From assembly GCF_024207115.1 (NCBI RefSeq), contig NZ_CP100128.1, positions 682,001-746,000 of the forward strand: a DNA stretch of 64,000 nt. The letters are read 5' to 3'. Source of the stretch: Chromobacterium sp. IIBBL 290-4 (GTDB lineage Bacteria; Pseudomonadota; Gammaproteobacteria; Burkholderiales; Chromobacteriaceae). The translations under genes and the position numbers were made by a program. The notes beneath the pieces are model-generated. The model saw nothing but the letters and a program-made list of their open reading frames with translations. It ran no database searches and was not told where the DNA came from. Shown here one piece after another: positions 45,432-54,711 of this stretch; position 1 is the stretch's first letter, and each line of letters opens with the position of its first letter.

Positions 45432-45455
45432 CAGGCCCGCCGCGCGGCGGGCCTG
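45432..45455. terminator. Perfect 24-base palindrome between tssC and hcp
   Basis: The sequence CAGGCCCGCCGC is followed directly by its exact reverse complement, GCGGCGGGCCTG, in the 65-base tssC-hcp gap. No T-tract follows, so it is more likely an mRNA-stabilising or partial-termination hairpin that sets hcp expression apart from tssBC. Confidence 0.5.
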
Positions 45456-45486
45456 AATCGATACCCTCCAAGGAGCAAGCAAAGCA

Positions 45487-45984
45487 ATGGACGCCATCAT
45501 TCTGGACCTGGGCAGCGACATCAAGGGCGAGTGCAAGCTGGAAGGCTACGCCGACAAGATCGAAGTGCTGTCCTACAGCCATAACGTAGCCATGCAGGTC
45601 ACCAACGACGTCAGCAATACCGAGCGCACTTCCGGCAAACCGCACATCGGCGAATTCAGCCTCACCAAGTTCACCGACAAATCCACGCCGGATCTCAACG
45701 CTTACTGCTGCCAAGGCAAAAACCTGCCCGAGGTGAAGATCACCATAGGCCGCAACGCGGCCGACAGCAGCGGCAAGATCCTGCCCTACATCGTCTACAC
45801 CCTGACCAACGCCATCCTGTCCAATGTCAGCGTAAGCGGCGGCACCGGCGGCAAGCCGGTGGAAAACCTGTCGCTGAACTTCACCAAGATCAAGTGGGAG
45901 CTGACCACCCAGAAAGACACCGGCGCCAAGGATGGCAGCGCCGCCGCCGTTTGGGACCTCGCCCTCAACAAATACTCGAAGTAA
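45487..45984 (+). CDS. hcp: Type VI secretion inner-tube protein Hcp (TssD)
   Basis: A 165-residue protein that forms hexameric rings of the T6SS tube and carries effectors. It opens MDAIILDLGSDIKGECKLEG and shows SYSHNVAMQVTNDVSNTERT, a common Hcp block, then ITIGRNAADSSGKILPYIVY and the C-terminal WELTTQKDTG. Length is typical, with no C-terminal effector extension. RBS AAGGAG. Confidence 0.96.
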   Translation: MDAIILDLGSDIKGECKLEGYADKIEVLSYSHNVAMQVTNDVSNTERTSGKPHIGEFSLTKFTDKSTPDLNAYCCQGKNLPEVKITIGRNAADSSGKILPYIVYTLTNAILSNVSVSGGTGGKPVENLSLNFTKIKWELTTQKDTGAKDGSAAAVWDLALNKYSK

Positions 45985-45987
45985 GCC

Positions 45988-46452
45988 ATGCATCCAGCCG
46001 CCCAGTTCCGCCCCGCCCTGTTCGAACTGCTGGCCGACGCAGATCCGCGCCATCCGCAGGAAGCGGAGCCGCGCTTGCGCGTCGTCCGCGGCCAGCTGCA
46101 GGAGTCGGTCCGGGCGGAGCTGGAGCGGCTGCTGTCCAGCCGCCGCGCGGCCCGGCCCTACTTGAGCGAACCCAGCGTCATAGACTACGGCGTGGCGGAC
46201 TGGAGCGCTCTCCACCCTGCCCGCGCCGAAGACAGACAACTGCTGGAGCGAGAAATCCGCCTGGCCATCCGCGCTTACGAGCCGCGTCTTGAGCACCCCG
46301 ACGTCAGCGTGGAGCCCGCAGGCAGGCCGCACGCGCTGCGCGTGCGCATCGAAGCATGGCTGCGCGCGGAAGGCCACCGTTGGCCGGCGGCCTTTGTCGC
46401 CGAACTTACTCCATCCGGCGCGCGGCTGGACGCCTGCGAGGAAGCCGACTGA
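45988..46452 (+). CDS. tssE: Type VI secretion baseplate protein TssE (gp25-like)
   Basis: A 154-residue wedge protein related to phage T4 gp25. The family's central block is readable as LRVVRGQLQESVRAELERLL, then EPSVIDYGVADWSAL and the ILRYEPRL-type stretch IRAYEPRLEHPDVSVEP. It starts 3 bases after the hcp stop and its stop overlaps the tssF start. Confidence 0.9.
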   Translation: MHPAAQFRPALFELLADADPRHPQEAEPRLRVVRGQLQESVRAELERLLSSRRAARPYLSEPSVIDYGVADWSALHPARAEDRQLLEREIRLAIRAYEPRLEHPDVSVEPAGRPHALRVRIEAWLRAEGHRWPAAFVAELTPSGARLDACEEAD

Positions 46453-48251
46453 TGGAGTCGCTGGATCCGCGCCTGCTCGACTACTACCAGCGCGAGCTAT
46501 CCTATCTGCGCCACGCCGGCGGCGAATTCGCCTTGCGTTACCCCAAGGTGGCGCGGCGCTTGCAACTGGGCGAGTCCGAATGCCCGGACCCGCAGGTGGA
46601 AAGGCTGCTGGAAGGCTTCGCGCTGCTGTGCGCCCGGCTGCAGCGCCGCCTGGACGACGACTACTCGGAACTGGCCGACGCGCTGCTGGAGCAGCTCTAC
46701 CCGCACGCCTTGCGACCGATGCCGTCCTGCGCCGTCGTCCGTTTCGAGCCGGACCCGGACAAGGGCAAACTGGACGCCGGCTACCGCATTCCGCGCGGCA
46801 CGCCCTTGTTCGCCGACACCACCGCCGGCGACACGCTGCGCTTCCGCACCGCTGCCGACGCCACGCTGTGGCCGCTTGCGGTAATGGATGCCGCGCTGCT
46901 GACCGAGGATGAAGCCCAGGTCGCCAGCGGCCTGCCCCAGGCCCGCGCCGCGCTGGCCCTGCGGCTGGAAAAACTGGGGCCGGAGCCGCTGGGCGCGCTG
47001 CCGCTGAGCGCGCTGCGCATCCATCTGGCCGGCTCGCCCATTTACTCCGCTGCGCTGTATGACCTGCTCTCCGCCCATAGCCTGCAAATCAGCTGCCGCC
47101 TGCCGGACCAGCCAGGGCTGGCCCCTGTTGTCCGCCCCGGGGCACGGCCGCGCGCCTGCGGCTTTTCCCCGGACGAAGCGCTGCTGCCGGACGAGGATGG
47201 CGTCCACCCCGCGCACGCGCTGCTGACGGAATACTTCGCCTGCCCGGAAAAATTCCTGTTCTTCGACTTGCCGCTCGCCTTGCCGCGCCAGGCGCGGCGG
47301 CAGTTGGAAATCATCATCGCTTTTGACCGCGCGCCGACTGGACGAATCGGCCTGCAGCCGGGCGATATCGCGCTAGGCTGCGCGCCGGTAGTCAACCTGT
47401 TTCCGCAAACATCCGAACCGCTGCGCCCCGACGGCAGCCGCAGCGAATACCTGTTGACAGCGGATGCCCACCGCGACCGCAGCGTGGAAATCCACTCCAT
47501 CCGTCAAGTGCGAGCCGTCAGCGCCGATGGCGCGCGCGTGGTGCCGCCGTATTTTTCCTGCGCCCACGGCCGGAAAGACGCCGGCCGCTACTGGCATGCG
47601 CGCCGGGTCAGCGGCATCAATCGCGAGCGGCCCGGCAGCGATATGCTGCTCACCCTGGTGGACTCGGACTTCGATCCGCTGCAGCCCTCGGACCTCAGCC
47701 TCACCGCGGAGCTGCTGTGCACCAACCGCCACCTGGCGGAGCAACTGCCTGCAGGCGCGGCGCTGATGTTCGAACTGCCCGGCCCGGTGGGGCAGGCGCG
47801 GCTGCTGCGTCCGCCGCGTCCGCAAACCCAGCCGGCGCTGGACGGCGCGTCGCGCTGGAAGCTGGTGTCGCTGCTCAACCTCAATCACCTGTCGCTGAGC
47901 GAAGGGCCCCAGGCGCTGGCGGCGCTGCGTGAAATGCTGGCCCTGCACAATCTGGGGGAACAGGCGGCGGCGCGCCGCCAGATAGAAGGGCTGGCCTCGC
48001 TTGTCAGCGAACGCATAGTCGACCGCGTGGGAGCCGACGCCTGGCGCGGCTGGCGCAACGGCCTGCTGCTGACGCTGCAGCTGGATCCGGCCTGCTTCGC
48101 CGGCGCCAGCCCGGTGCTGTTTGCCGCCGTGCTGGCGCATTTCTTCGCGCTATACGCCCACGCCAACCGCTTCATCCGCACCCGCCTCGTCCACCAGCAC
48201 CAGGAGCTCCAATCATGGCAGCCCCCCTCCGGCCCCAGCCTGGTTCTGTAG
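46452..48251 (+). CDS. tssF: Type VI secretion baseplate protein TssF
   Basis: A 599-residue VasA/ImpG-type baseplate subunit. It begins ESLDPRLLDYYQRELSYLRH, with GGEFALRYPKVARRL close behind, then DDDYSELADALLEQLYPHAL, all typical of TssF. The start at 46452 has GAGGAAG just upstream and overlaps the tssE stop; the frame extends 32 codons further upstream without support. It overlaps tssG by 37 bases. Confidence 0.94.
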   Translation: MESLDPRLLDYYQRELSYLRHAGGEFALRYPKVARRLQLGESECPDPQVERLLEGFALLCARLQRRLDDDYSELADALLEQLYPHALRPMPSCAVVRFEPDPDKGKLDAGYRIPRGTPLFADTTAGDTLRFRTAADATLWPLAVMDAALLTEDEAQVASGLPQARAALALRLEKLGPEPLGALPLSALRIHLAGSPIYSAALYDLLSAHSLQISCRLPDQPGLAPVVRPGARPRACGFSPDEALLPDEDGVHPAHALLTEYFACPEKFLFFDLPLALPRQARRQLEIIIAFDRAPTGRIGLQPGDIALGCAPVVNLFPQTSEPLRPDGSRSEYLLTADAHRDRSVEIHSIRQVRAVSADGARVVPPYFSCAHGRKDAGRYWHARRVSGINRERPGSDMLLTLVDSDFDPLQPSDLSLTAELLCTNRHLAEQLPAGAALMFELPGPVGQARLLRPPRPQTQPALDGASRWKLVSLLNLNHLSLSEGPQALAALREMLALHNLGEQAAARRQIEGLASLVSERIVDRVGADAWRGWRNGLLLTLQLDPACFAGASPVLFAAVLAHFFALYAHANRFIRTRLVHQHQELQSWQPPSGPSLVL

Positions 48252-49231
48252 CGGAACGGCTGCTCAGCCAGCCGCAGGGCTTCGAGTTCGCCCAGGCGGT
48301 GATGCTGCTGGAGCGGCTGAACCCCAACGCCGCGCCGCTGGGCAGCGGCGCCGATCCGTCGCGCGAGGCGGTGCGCTTGCGCGGACCGCTGGCGCCGCTG
48401 TTCGCCGCCAGCGAGCTGGACGCGCTGCAAGACGACGGCGACGGTCTGACCCTGAGCGTGGCCTCCTTCGGCCTGGGCGGGCCGGACGGCCCCCTGCCTT
48501 ACGCTTACCAGGAATGGCTGCAGCAGCGCAAACTGGCCAAAGACCCTGCGCCGGCGGCTTTCCTGCAACTATTCCAGCACCGGCTCTTGTCCCTGCTCTA
48601 CCGCGTGCGGCGGCGCTACCGGTTGGCGCCGGGCTACGCCGCGCCGCGCAGCAGTCCGGCCCGGCCCTTGCTGCTCAGCCTGTGCGGCCTGTTGCCGCCC
48701 GGCTTGCAAAGCCGCCAGGCGGTGGCGGACGCCGCGCTGCTGGCGCGCGCCGCCCTGCTGGCCGACCGCCGCCGCTCGCTGGCCGGATTTGTCGCGCTGG
48801 CGCGCCATCACTTCGGCGCGCCGTTTGCCGCCGAACCCTTCGCCGGCGGTTGGCGCGATATTCCGCCGGCCAGCCGCAGCGCCATAGGCCCCAACGGCCG
48901 CAATGCCCGCCTGGGCCAGGGCGCGTTGGCCGGCAGCCGCGCCTGGGACGAGCACGCCGGCATCCGCCTGATTATCGGCCCCTTGTCCGCCGCGCTGTAT
49001 CACAGCTTCCTGCCCGGGGCGGAACGCCACCTCGCCCTGGCCGCGCTGGCGGCGTTCTATTTCGGCCTGGACCTGGACATCCAGCTGACGCTGCGCCTGC
49101 AGGCCGCGCCCGCCCCGCTGCGGCTGCGCCGCGACGCCGCCCCCCGCCTCTGCTGGGACAGCTGGCTGGGCGGCGGCGATGGCGAAAAACAGCTGCGCAC
49201 CCGCCTGCGCCAGGCGGAGGACGCGCGATGA
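48215..49231 (+). CDS. tssG: Type VI secretion baseplate protein TssG
   Basis: A 338-residue VasB/ImpH-type baseplate subunit that pairs with TssF to form the wedge. Family features are FEFAQAVMLLERLNP at residues 23-37, VASFGLGGPDGPLPYAYQEW near 85, and LARHHFGAPFAAEPFAGGW near 200. The sequence is strongly Ala/Leu/Arg-rich, reflecting high GC. Its stop overlaps the tssH start (ATGA). Confidence 0.93.
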   Translation: MAAPLRPQPGSVAERLLSQPQGFEFAQAVMLLERLNPNAAPLGSGADPSREAVRLRGPLAPLFAASELDALQDDGDGLTLSVASFGLGGPDGPLPYAYQEWLQQRKLAKDPAPAAFLQLFQHRLLSLLYRVRRRYRLAPGYAAPRSSPARPLLLSLCGLLPPGLQSRQAVADAALLARAALLADRRRSLAGFVALARHHFGAPFAAEPFAGGWRDIPPASRSAIGPNGRNARLGQGALAGSRAWDEHAGIRLIIGPLSAALYHSFLPGAERHLALAALAAFYFGLDLDIQLTLRLQAAPAPLRLRRDAAPRLCWDSWLGGGDGEKQLRTRLRQAEDAR

Positions 49232-51804
49232 GCGCGGAACTGGCGCAACTGGTGTCCCGCCTCAACCCCGGCTGCCGCAAGGCGCTGGAGCGGGCGGCCC
49301 AGCGCTGCCTGCAGCAAAGCCACTATTACGTGGAAATCGAACACGTGCTGCTGGAGCTGCTGGACATGCCGGATGGCGACCTGCCGCCGCTGCTGCCCAT
49401 GCTGGGCCTGAGCGCGGACCAGCTGGGCGCGGAACTGCGCCGCAGCCTGGACCAGTTCAAGCGCGGCGAAACCCGCGCCCCGGCCCTCTCCAGCCACACC
49501 GTGGCCTGGCTCAAGGAAGCGCTGCTGCTGGCCACCCTGCGCCAAGAAGCCAGCATCCGCTCCGGCCTGCTGCTGCTCACCCTGCTGGAGCGCGACGAAC
49601 TGCGCAATCTGCTGCTGATCGGCGCGCCCTGCCTGCTGCGCGCGCCGCGCCAGCCCTTGCTGGAACAGCTGGACGCCTGGGCCTCCGCCGCGCGCCAAGC
49701 GCCCCCTCCCGGCGCGGAGCCGGCCTCAGCCCTGGCCCGCTTCACCCACGACCTGGTGGCCGACGCCCGCGCCGGCCGCATCGATCCCATCGTGGGCCGC
49801 GACGGCGAAATCCGCCAATGCCTGGACATCCTGCTGCGCCGCCGCCAGAACAACCCCATCCTGGTGGGCGCGCCCGGCGTGGGCAAAACCGCAGTGGCGG
49901 AAGGCCTGGCGCTGCGCATCGCCCATGAGGAAGTGCCGTCGGCACTGGCCGGCGTCGGCCTGCTGGCGCTGGACCTGGGCCTGCTGCAAGCCGGCGCCGG
50001 GCTCAAGGGCGAATTCGAACAGCGGCTGAACGGCGTGATGGACGAAGTCCGCGCCTCCCCCCGGCCCATCATCCTGTTCATCGACGAAGCCCACACCCTG
50101 GTGGGCGCCGGCGCGGCCGAGGGCCACAGCGACGCCGCCAACCTGCTCAAGCCGGCACTGGCGCGCGGCGAACTGCGCACCGTGGCCGCCACCACCTGGC
50201 AGGAATACAAGAAATACTTTGAACGCGACCCGGCGCTGGCGCGGCGCTTCCAGCCGGTGCAAGTGGAAGAACCGGACGAAGACCGCGCCGTGGCCATGCT
50301 GCGCGGCGTCGCCGCCCGGCTGGAACAGCACCACGGCGTGCGCATCCTGGACGCCGCCATCCACGACGCGGTCAAACTGTCCCACCGCTACATCTCCGGC
50401 CGCCAGCTGCCGGACAAGGCCATCAGCGTGCTGGACACCGCCTGCGCCCGCGTGGCGCTGGCCCAGCACGACCAGCCGCCGCAGCTGGAAAACCTGCGCC
50501 ACCGCCAGGCCATGCTGGACGAAGAACTGGAACGGCTACTGAACGAACAGGCCACCGGCCTGGACCACGCCGCCCGCATCGCCGCGCTGCGCCAAGACAG
50601 CGCGCGCCAACTGCAAGCCATGCGCGAGCTGACCGTGCGCTGGCAGGACGAATTGCGCGCGGTGCGCGAAATCCTGCGCACCCGCCAGCAACTGCTGGAC
50701 TTTCTGGCCAGCGAGCCCGAGCTGCCCGCCGGCGAACCGCCGCTGCTGCTGGAAGAAGCCGAAGACGGGACCGCGACCGCCGACGAGGACGAAGCCGCGG
50801 ACCCGGCGCTGCGGCTGGCGGAACAACTGGCGCGGCTGGAAGCCGGCCTGGACGCGTTGCGCCAGGACGACCCGCTGGTGCCGGAACACGTGGATTCCAA
50901 GGCCGTGGCCGCCGTCATCGCCGGCTGGACCGGCATCCCGGTGGGCAAGATGCTGGCCGACGAAGCCTACGCCATCCGCACCCTGGCCCAGCGCATGGGC
51001 CAGCGCGTGATTGGCCAGCCGGCCGCGCTGGGCAAGATCGCCCAACGCATCCAGGCCTACCGCGCCGGCCTCACCGACCCCGGCAAACCGGTGGGCGTGT
51101 TCCTGCTGCTCGGCCCCACCGGCGTGGGCAAGACCGAAACCGCCTACGCGCTGGCCGACGCCCTCTACGGCGGCGAACGCAATCTGATCGTGGTCAACCT
51201 GGCGGAATACCAGGAAGCCCACAGCGTCAGCCAGCTCAAGGGCGCGCCGCCCGGCTATGTCGGCTACGGCCAGGGCGGCGTGCTGACCGAAGCGGTGCGG
51301 CGCAAACCGTACAGCGTGGTGCTGTTGGACGAAATCGAAAAAGCCCACCCGGACGTGCTGGAAGCCTTCTACAACGTGTTCGACAAGGGCGTCATGGAAG
51401 ACGGCACCGGCCTGACGGTGGACTTCAATAACACCATCATCCTGGCCACCAGCAATGTGGGGGCGGAAGCCATCCAGACCGCCGCGCCCGCCGCCATCGG
51501 CCACCCCGGCTTCATCGACCAATTGCAGCCGCAACTGATCGCCGCCTTCCGCCCGGCGCTGCTGGCGCGGATGACGGTGGTGCCCTACCGCACACTGGAC
51601 GATGGCGTGCTGGCCGACATCGTGCGCAGCAAGCTGGAAGTGCTGCGCCAACGCTACCAACGCGCCACCGGCAAGACTTTTGAATTTGATCCCGGCTTGG
51701 TTCAGGCGGTGCTGAACCGCTGTCGTGGAGCGGGGGCAAGGGATATTGATAATGTTTTGTTGGGGGAGGTGGTGGGGAAATTGGCGGAGTGGGTTTTTGA
51801 TTAA
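49228..51804 (+). CDS. clpV: Type VI secretion AAA+ ATPase ClpV (TssH)
   Basis: An 858-residue ATPase that disassembles contracted TssBC sheath. The N-domain (LNPGCRKALERAAQRCLQQS) is of ClpV type. The first AAA domain has Walker A GAPGVGKT and Walker B ILFIDEAHTLVG. The second has GPTGVGKTETAYAL and VVLLDEIEKAHPDVLE. The start is at 49228; a longer frame to 48121 is a shadow of tssF/tssG. The RBS lies within the tssG end (GGAGG). Confidence 0.95.
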   Translation: MSAELAQLVSRLNPGCRKALERAAQRCLQQSHYYVEIEHVLLELLDMPDGDLPPLLPMLGLSADQLGAELRRSLDQFKRGETRAPALSSHTVAWLKEALLLATLRQEASIRSGLLLLTLLERDELRNLLLIGAPCLLRAPRQPLLEQLDAWASAARQAPPPGAEPASALARFTHDLVADARAGRIDPIVGRDGEIRQCLDILLRRRQNNPILVGAPGVGKTAVAEGLALRIAHEEVPSALAGVGLLALDLGLLQAGAGLKGEFEQRLNGVMDEVRASPRPIILFIDEAHTLVGAGAAEGHSDAANLLKPALARGELRTVAATTWQEYKKYFERDPALARRFQPVQVEEPDEDRAVAMLRGVAARLEQHHGVRILDAAIHDAVKLSHRYISGRQLPDKAISVLDTACARVALAQHDQPPQLENLRHRQAMLDEELERLLNEQATGLDHAARIAALRQDSARQLQAMRELTVRWQDELRAVREILRTRQQLLDFLASEPELPAGEPPLLLEEAEDGTATADEDEAADPALRLAEQLARLEAGLDALRQDDPLVPEHVDSKAVAAVIAGWTGIPVGKMLADEAYAIRTLAQRMGQRVIGQPAALGKIAQRIQAYRAGLTDPGKPVGVFLLLGPTGVGKTETAYALADALYGGERNLIVVNLAEYQEAHSVSQLKGAPPGYVGYGQGGVLTEAVRRKPYSVVLLDEIEKAHPDVLEAFYNVFDKGVMEDGTGLTVDFNNTIILATSNVGAEAIQTAAPAAIGHPGFIDQLQPQLIAAFRPALLARMTVVPYRTLDDGVLADIVRSKLEVLRQRYQRATGKTFEFDPGLVQAVLNRCRGAGARDIDNVLLGEVVGKLAEWVFD

Positions 51805-51878
51805 AAAAGTAAAAATATCATCCATTTAAAAAAATCGATCCATCCAAAAAATTTTCACAAAAGGGAGAGCAAACAAAA

Positions 51879-52649
51879 ATGACATTTGCCAACAATGCAA
51901 TTGGACAAAGCCTGGTTCAACTACGCTTCCAAAAAGCACCTTACCCAGCCTACACAATAGAAAATGGCATAAAGAAACCATTAAACAATTACCACATTAC
52001 AGGAAGGACAGAAAAAACATATATATACCCACGCATTTCCGATAAAAATGATGAAATAAAATTTCATGAGCCAGAGATAGTAGAATTTCAAAAAAAAATA
52101 AACACCATTGACACGCTAATAACCAACAACCCAATTCATAACTATAGAGATATAGTTAAAAATAAAACATGGCTAGAAATATACAAACCAAAAATCAATA
52201 CTATGGAGACATTCAACTGGGAAACAGGTCTAATAGAGAATAGGAATTATAACGATATTTTTGCCTGTAGAAAATGCGGCACAATTCTTCGGCTGGAACA
52301 AATTGAAATAGACCATCAAAGAACAAGAACAGCAGGAATAAAGCATGACATTCCAGAGAAAAACCTCTGGGGAGCTACATTAAAGCTATTTCGATACGCA
52401 GGACTAACTGGTGGTGGCGCAACCGGCTTTAAAGCAAAGAGTTTGAACCTCAATGTCGCAATGCTTAATGCACAAAATAAATACACATTAAATCTTGACG
52501 GCATTCTCATTTTCTCACTAATTCTAGCCCACCACAATGACCATTCAATTCAAAACATCGCAGAAACAGCCATTCCAAATTTGCGTCCACTGTGTGGAAG
52601 TTGCAATAAGAAAAGTGGAGAGCCACATACAAAATTACCTTGGAATTAA
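51879..52649 (+). CDS. AT-rich HNH-nuclease-like protein, candidate T6SS effector
   Basis: A 256-residue protein. The C-terminal half has an HNH signature: CRKC (Cys130, Cys133), IEIDHQR (Asp145, His146), then NLRPLCGSCNKKSGE (Asn234, Cys239, Cys242, Asn243). The four Cys would bind structural zinc. The N-terminal 120 residues match nothing recognised. It lies between clpV and vgrG on the same strand, where effector genes are often found, and is strikingly AT-rich beside GC-rich neighbours, suggesting recent transfer. RBS GGGAGAG. No gene for an immunity protein is visible next to it. An unrelated standalone HNH enzyme is possible. Confidence 0.7.
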   Translation: MTFANNAIGQSLVQLRFQKAPYPAYTIENGIKKPLNNYHITGRTEKTYIYPRISDKNDEIKFHEPEIVEFQKKINTIDTLITNNPIHNYRDIVKNKTWLEIYKPKINTMETFNWETGLIENRNYNDIFACRKCGTILRLEQIEIDHQRTRTAGIKHDIPEKNLWGATLKLFRYAGLTGGGATGFKAKSLNLNVAMLNAQNKYTLNLDGILIFSLILAHHNDHSIQNIAETAIPNLRPLCGSCNKKSGEPHTKLPWN

Positions 52650-52700
52650 CCTTGGGCTTTCCCCTTCACCCATAAAATGAACACACCCCACTAAACCACC

Positions 52701-54707
52701 ATGCCCCGCCCCTCCGACAAAACCACCCCGCTCTCGCTCAGCGCCTCGGTGCTGAAAGCGCTCTACCCGGACAGCCTGTCCGGCGAGGAGGCACTGAACG
52801 CGCTGGGCAGCTTTATGCTCTCCGGCTTCAGCGACAGCGCGCTGACGCTGGACAAGGCGGTGGCTTCCCACCTGACGCTGAGCCTGCGCCGCGACGAGCA
52901 GACGCGTCAGATAGACGGCTTGTGCGCGGCGATACGCCAGCTGCCGGGCGACGCCACCGCCGAGCATTACCAGGTGACGTTGCGGCCCTGGCTGTGGTGG
53001 CTGAGCCTGGCTGGCAACAACCGCATCTTCCAGAACCAGAGCGTGCCGGACATCGTCAAGGCGGTGTTCGCTGGCCACGGTTTCAGCGATTATCAGCTGA
53101 AGCTGGACGCCAGCTACCCCAAGCGTGAGTACTGCGTGCAGTTTGGCGAGAGCGATCTCAATTTTGTGATGCGCCTGCTGGAAGACGCCGGCATTTTCTG
53201 GTTCTTCACCCACGCAGACGGCAAGCACACCCTAGTGCTGGCGGACGGCAACCGCCATTTCCCGGACTGCCCCAACAGCGCCAAGCTTGCCTATCTGCCG
53301 CAGGACGTGGGCGGGCGCGAGCTGGAAGCCGTGCGCAGCGCCGGCATCCGCCGCCAGGCGGTGGCTGGCGGCTACCGCGCTGGCGATTACGCATTCACCA
53401 CCGCCAGCGCCTCGCTGTACGCGCAGGCGCTGGCCAAGTCCGACCAGCCCAATCTCTACCAATACCCGGGCGGCTACGCCAAGAAGGCCGACGGCGACGC
53501 GCTGGCCAAGCAGCGCAGCGACGGCCTGCGCGCCGAGGAGGTGGAGCTGGTGGGCGACAGCGACTGCCGCTGGCTGATTCCCGGCCACGCCTTCACCCTG
53601 AGCGGCCACCCGGACCCGGCCTGCAATATCGCCTGGGTGGTCACCCGCGTCAGCCACGACGCCGGCCAGCAGCATTACCGCAACCGCTTTACCGCCATCC
53701 CCAAGGCCACGCCCTACCGTCCGCCGCGGCTCACCCCCAAACCGGTGATGCACCCGCAGGTGGCCAAAGTGGTGGGCAAGGCCGGCGAGGAGATCTGGAC
53801 GGATAAATACGGCCGCGTCAAAGTGCAATTCCCCTGGGACCGCGACGGCAAGGACGACGAATCCAGCTCCTGCTGGCTGCGGGTGATGCAGCCGTGGAGC
53901 GGCAAGGGCTTTGGCATGCAGTTCATCCCGCGCATCGGCCAGGAGGTGATTGTCAGCTTTATCGACGGCGACCCGGACAAGCCGCTGGTCAGCGGCTGCG
54001 TCTACAACGGCGACAACGCGCTGCCCTACGAACTGCCGGCCAAGCAGGCGCAGTCCGGCCTCAAGACCAACTCGACAAAAGGCGGCGGCGGCTTCAACGA
54101 ACTGCGCTTCGACGACAGCAAAGACAAGGAGGAAGTGTTCTTCCAGGCGCAGAAGGACTACACGGTGAAAGTGCTCAACGACGTGGCCGCCGACGTGGGC
54201 CACGATGAAACCCTGGTAGTGAAGAACGAGCGCAAGCGCAGCGTCACCGAGGGCAACGACAGCCTCAGCGTGGACAAGGGCAACCGCACGGTGGAAGTGA
54301 AAACCGGCAATGAAACCCTCAAGGTCAAGGGCAAGCGCACGGTCAAGGTGGAAGGCGACCAGAGCCACAGCACCGGCGGCAATCACGAACACAAGGTCAG
54401 CGGCAACTACACGCTGACCGTGGACGGCAACCTCACCATCAAGGTCAGCGGCACCCTCACCCTGCAAAGCGGCGGCGCCTTCAGCGCCAAGAGCGACGCC
54501 GCGCTAAGCTGCGAAGCCGGCACCAGCCTGAGCAACAAGGCCGGCACCGGGCTGACCAACCAGGCCGGCACCTCGCTCACGAATAAAGCCGGCACCACGC
54601 TGACCAACGACGCCGGGGTGTCGTTGACCAACAAGGCCAGCGCCAGCCAGACCCTTGACGGCGGTGGCATGCTCACCCTCAAGGGCGGGCTGATCCAGCA
54701 GAACTGA
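52701..54707 (+). CDS. vgrG: Type VI secretion spike protein VgrG (TssI)
   Basis: A 668-residue trimeric spike. The gp27-like part includes REYCVQFGESDLNFVMRLLE and EDAGIFWFF; the gp5-like part includes DKYGRVKVQFPWDRDGK and CWLRVMQPWSGKGFGMQFIP. A beta-helix spike follows. Residues 606-645 are five octad repeats of the form AGTSLTNK. The end (GGGMLTLKGGLIQQN) shows no fused effector domain. No good RBS precedes the ATG. The HNH gene lies directly upstream, and the MORN-repeat gene starts 4 bases after the stop. Confidence 0.95.
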   Translation: MPRPSDKTTPLSLSASVLKALYPDSLSGEEALNALGSFMLSGFSDSALTLDKAVASHLTLSLRRDEQTRQIDGLCAAIRQLPGDATAEHYQVTLRPWLWWLSLAGNNRIFQNQSVPDIVKAVFAGHGFSDYQLKLDASYPKREYCVQFGESDLNFVMRLLEDAGIFWFFTHADGKHTLVLADGNRHFPDCPNSAKLAYLPQDVGGRELEAVRSAGIRRQAVAGGYRAGDYAFTTASASLYAQALAKSDQPNLYQYPGGYAKKADGDALAKQRSDGLRAEEVELVGDSDCRWLIPGHAFTLSGHPDPACNIAWVVTRVSHDAGQQHYRNRFTAIPKATPYRPPRLTPKPVMHPQVAKVVGKAGEEIWTDKYGRVKVQFPWDRDGKDDESSSCWLRVMQPWSGKGFGMQFIPRIGQEVIVSFIDGDPDKPLVSGCVYNGDNALPYELPAKQAQSGLKTNSTKGGGGFNELRFDDSKDKEEVFFQAQKDYTVKVLNDVAADVGHDETLVVKNERKRSVTEGNDSLSVDKGNRTVEVKTGNETLKVKGKRTVKVEGDQSHSTGGNHEHKVSGNYTLTVDGNLTIKVSGTLTLQSGGAFSAKSDAALSCEAGTSLSNKAGTGLTNQAGTSLTNKAGTTLTNDAGVSLTNKASASQTLDGGGMLTLKGGLIQQN

Positions 54708-54711
54708 TGCC

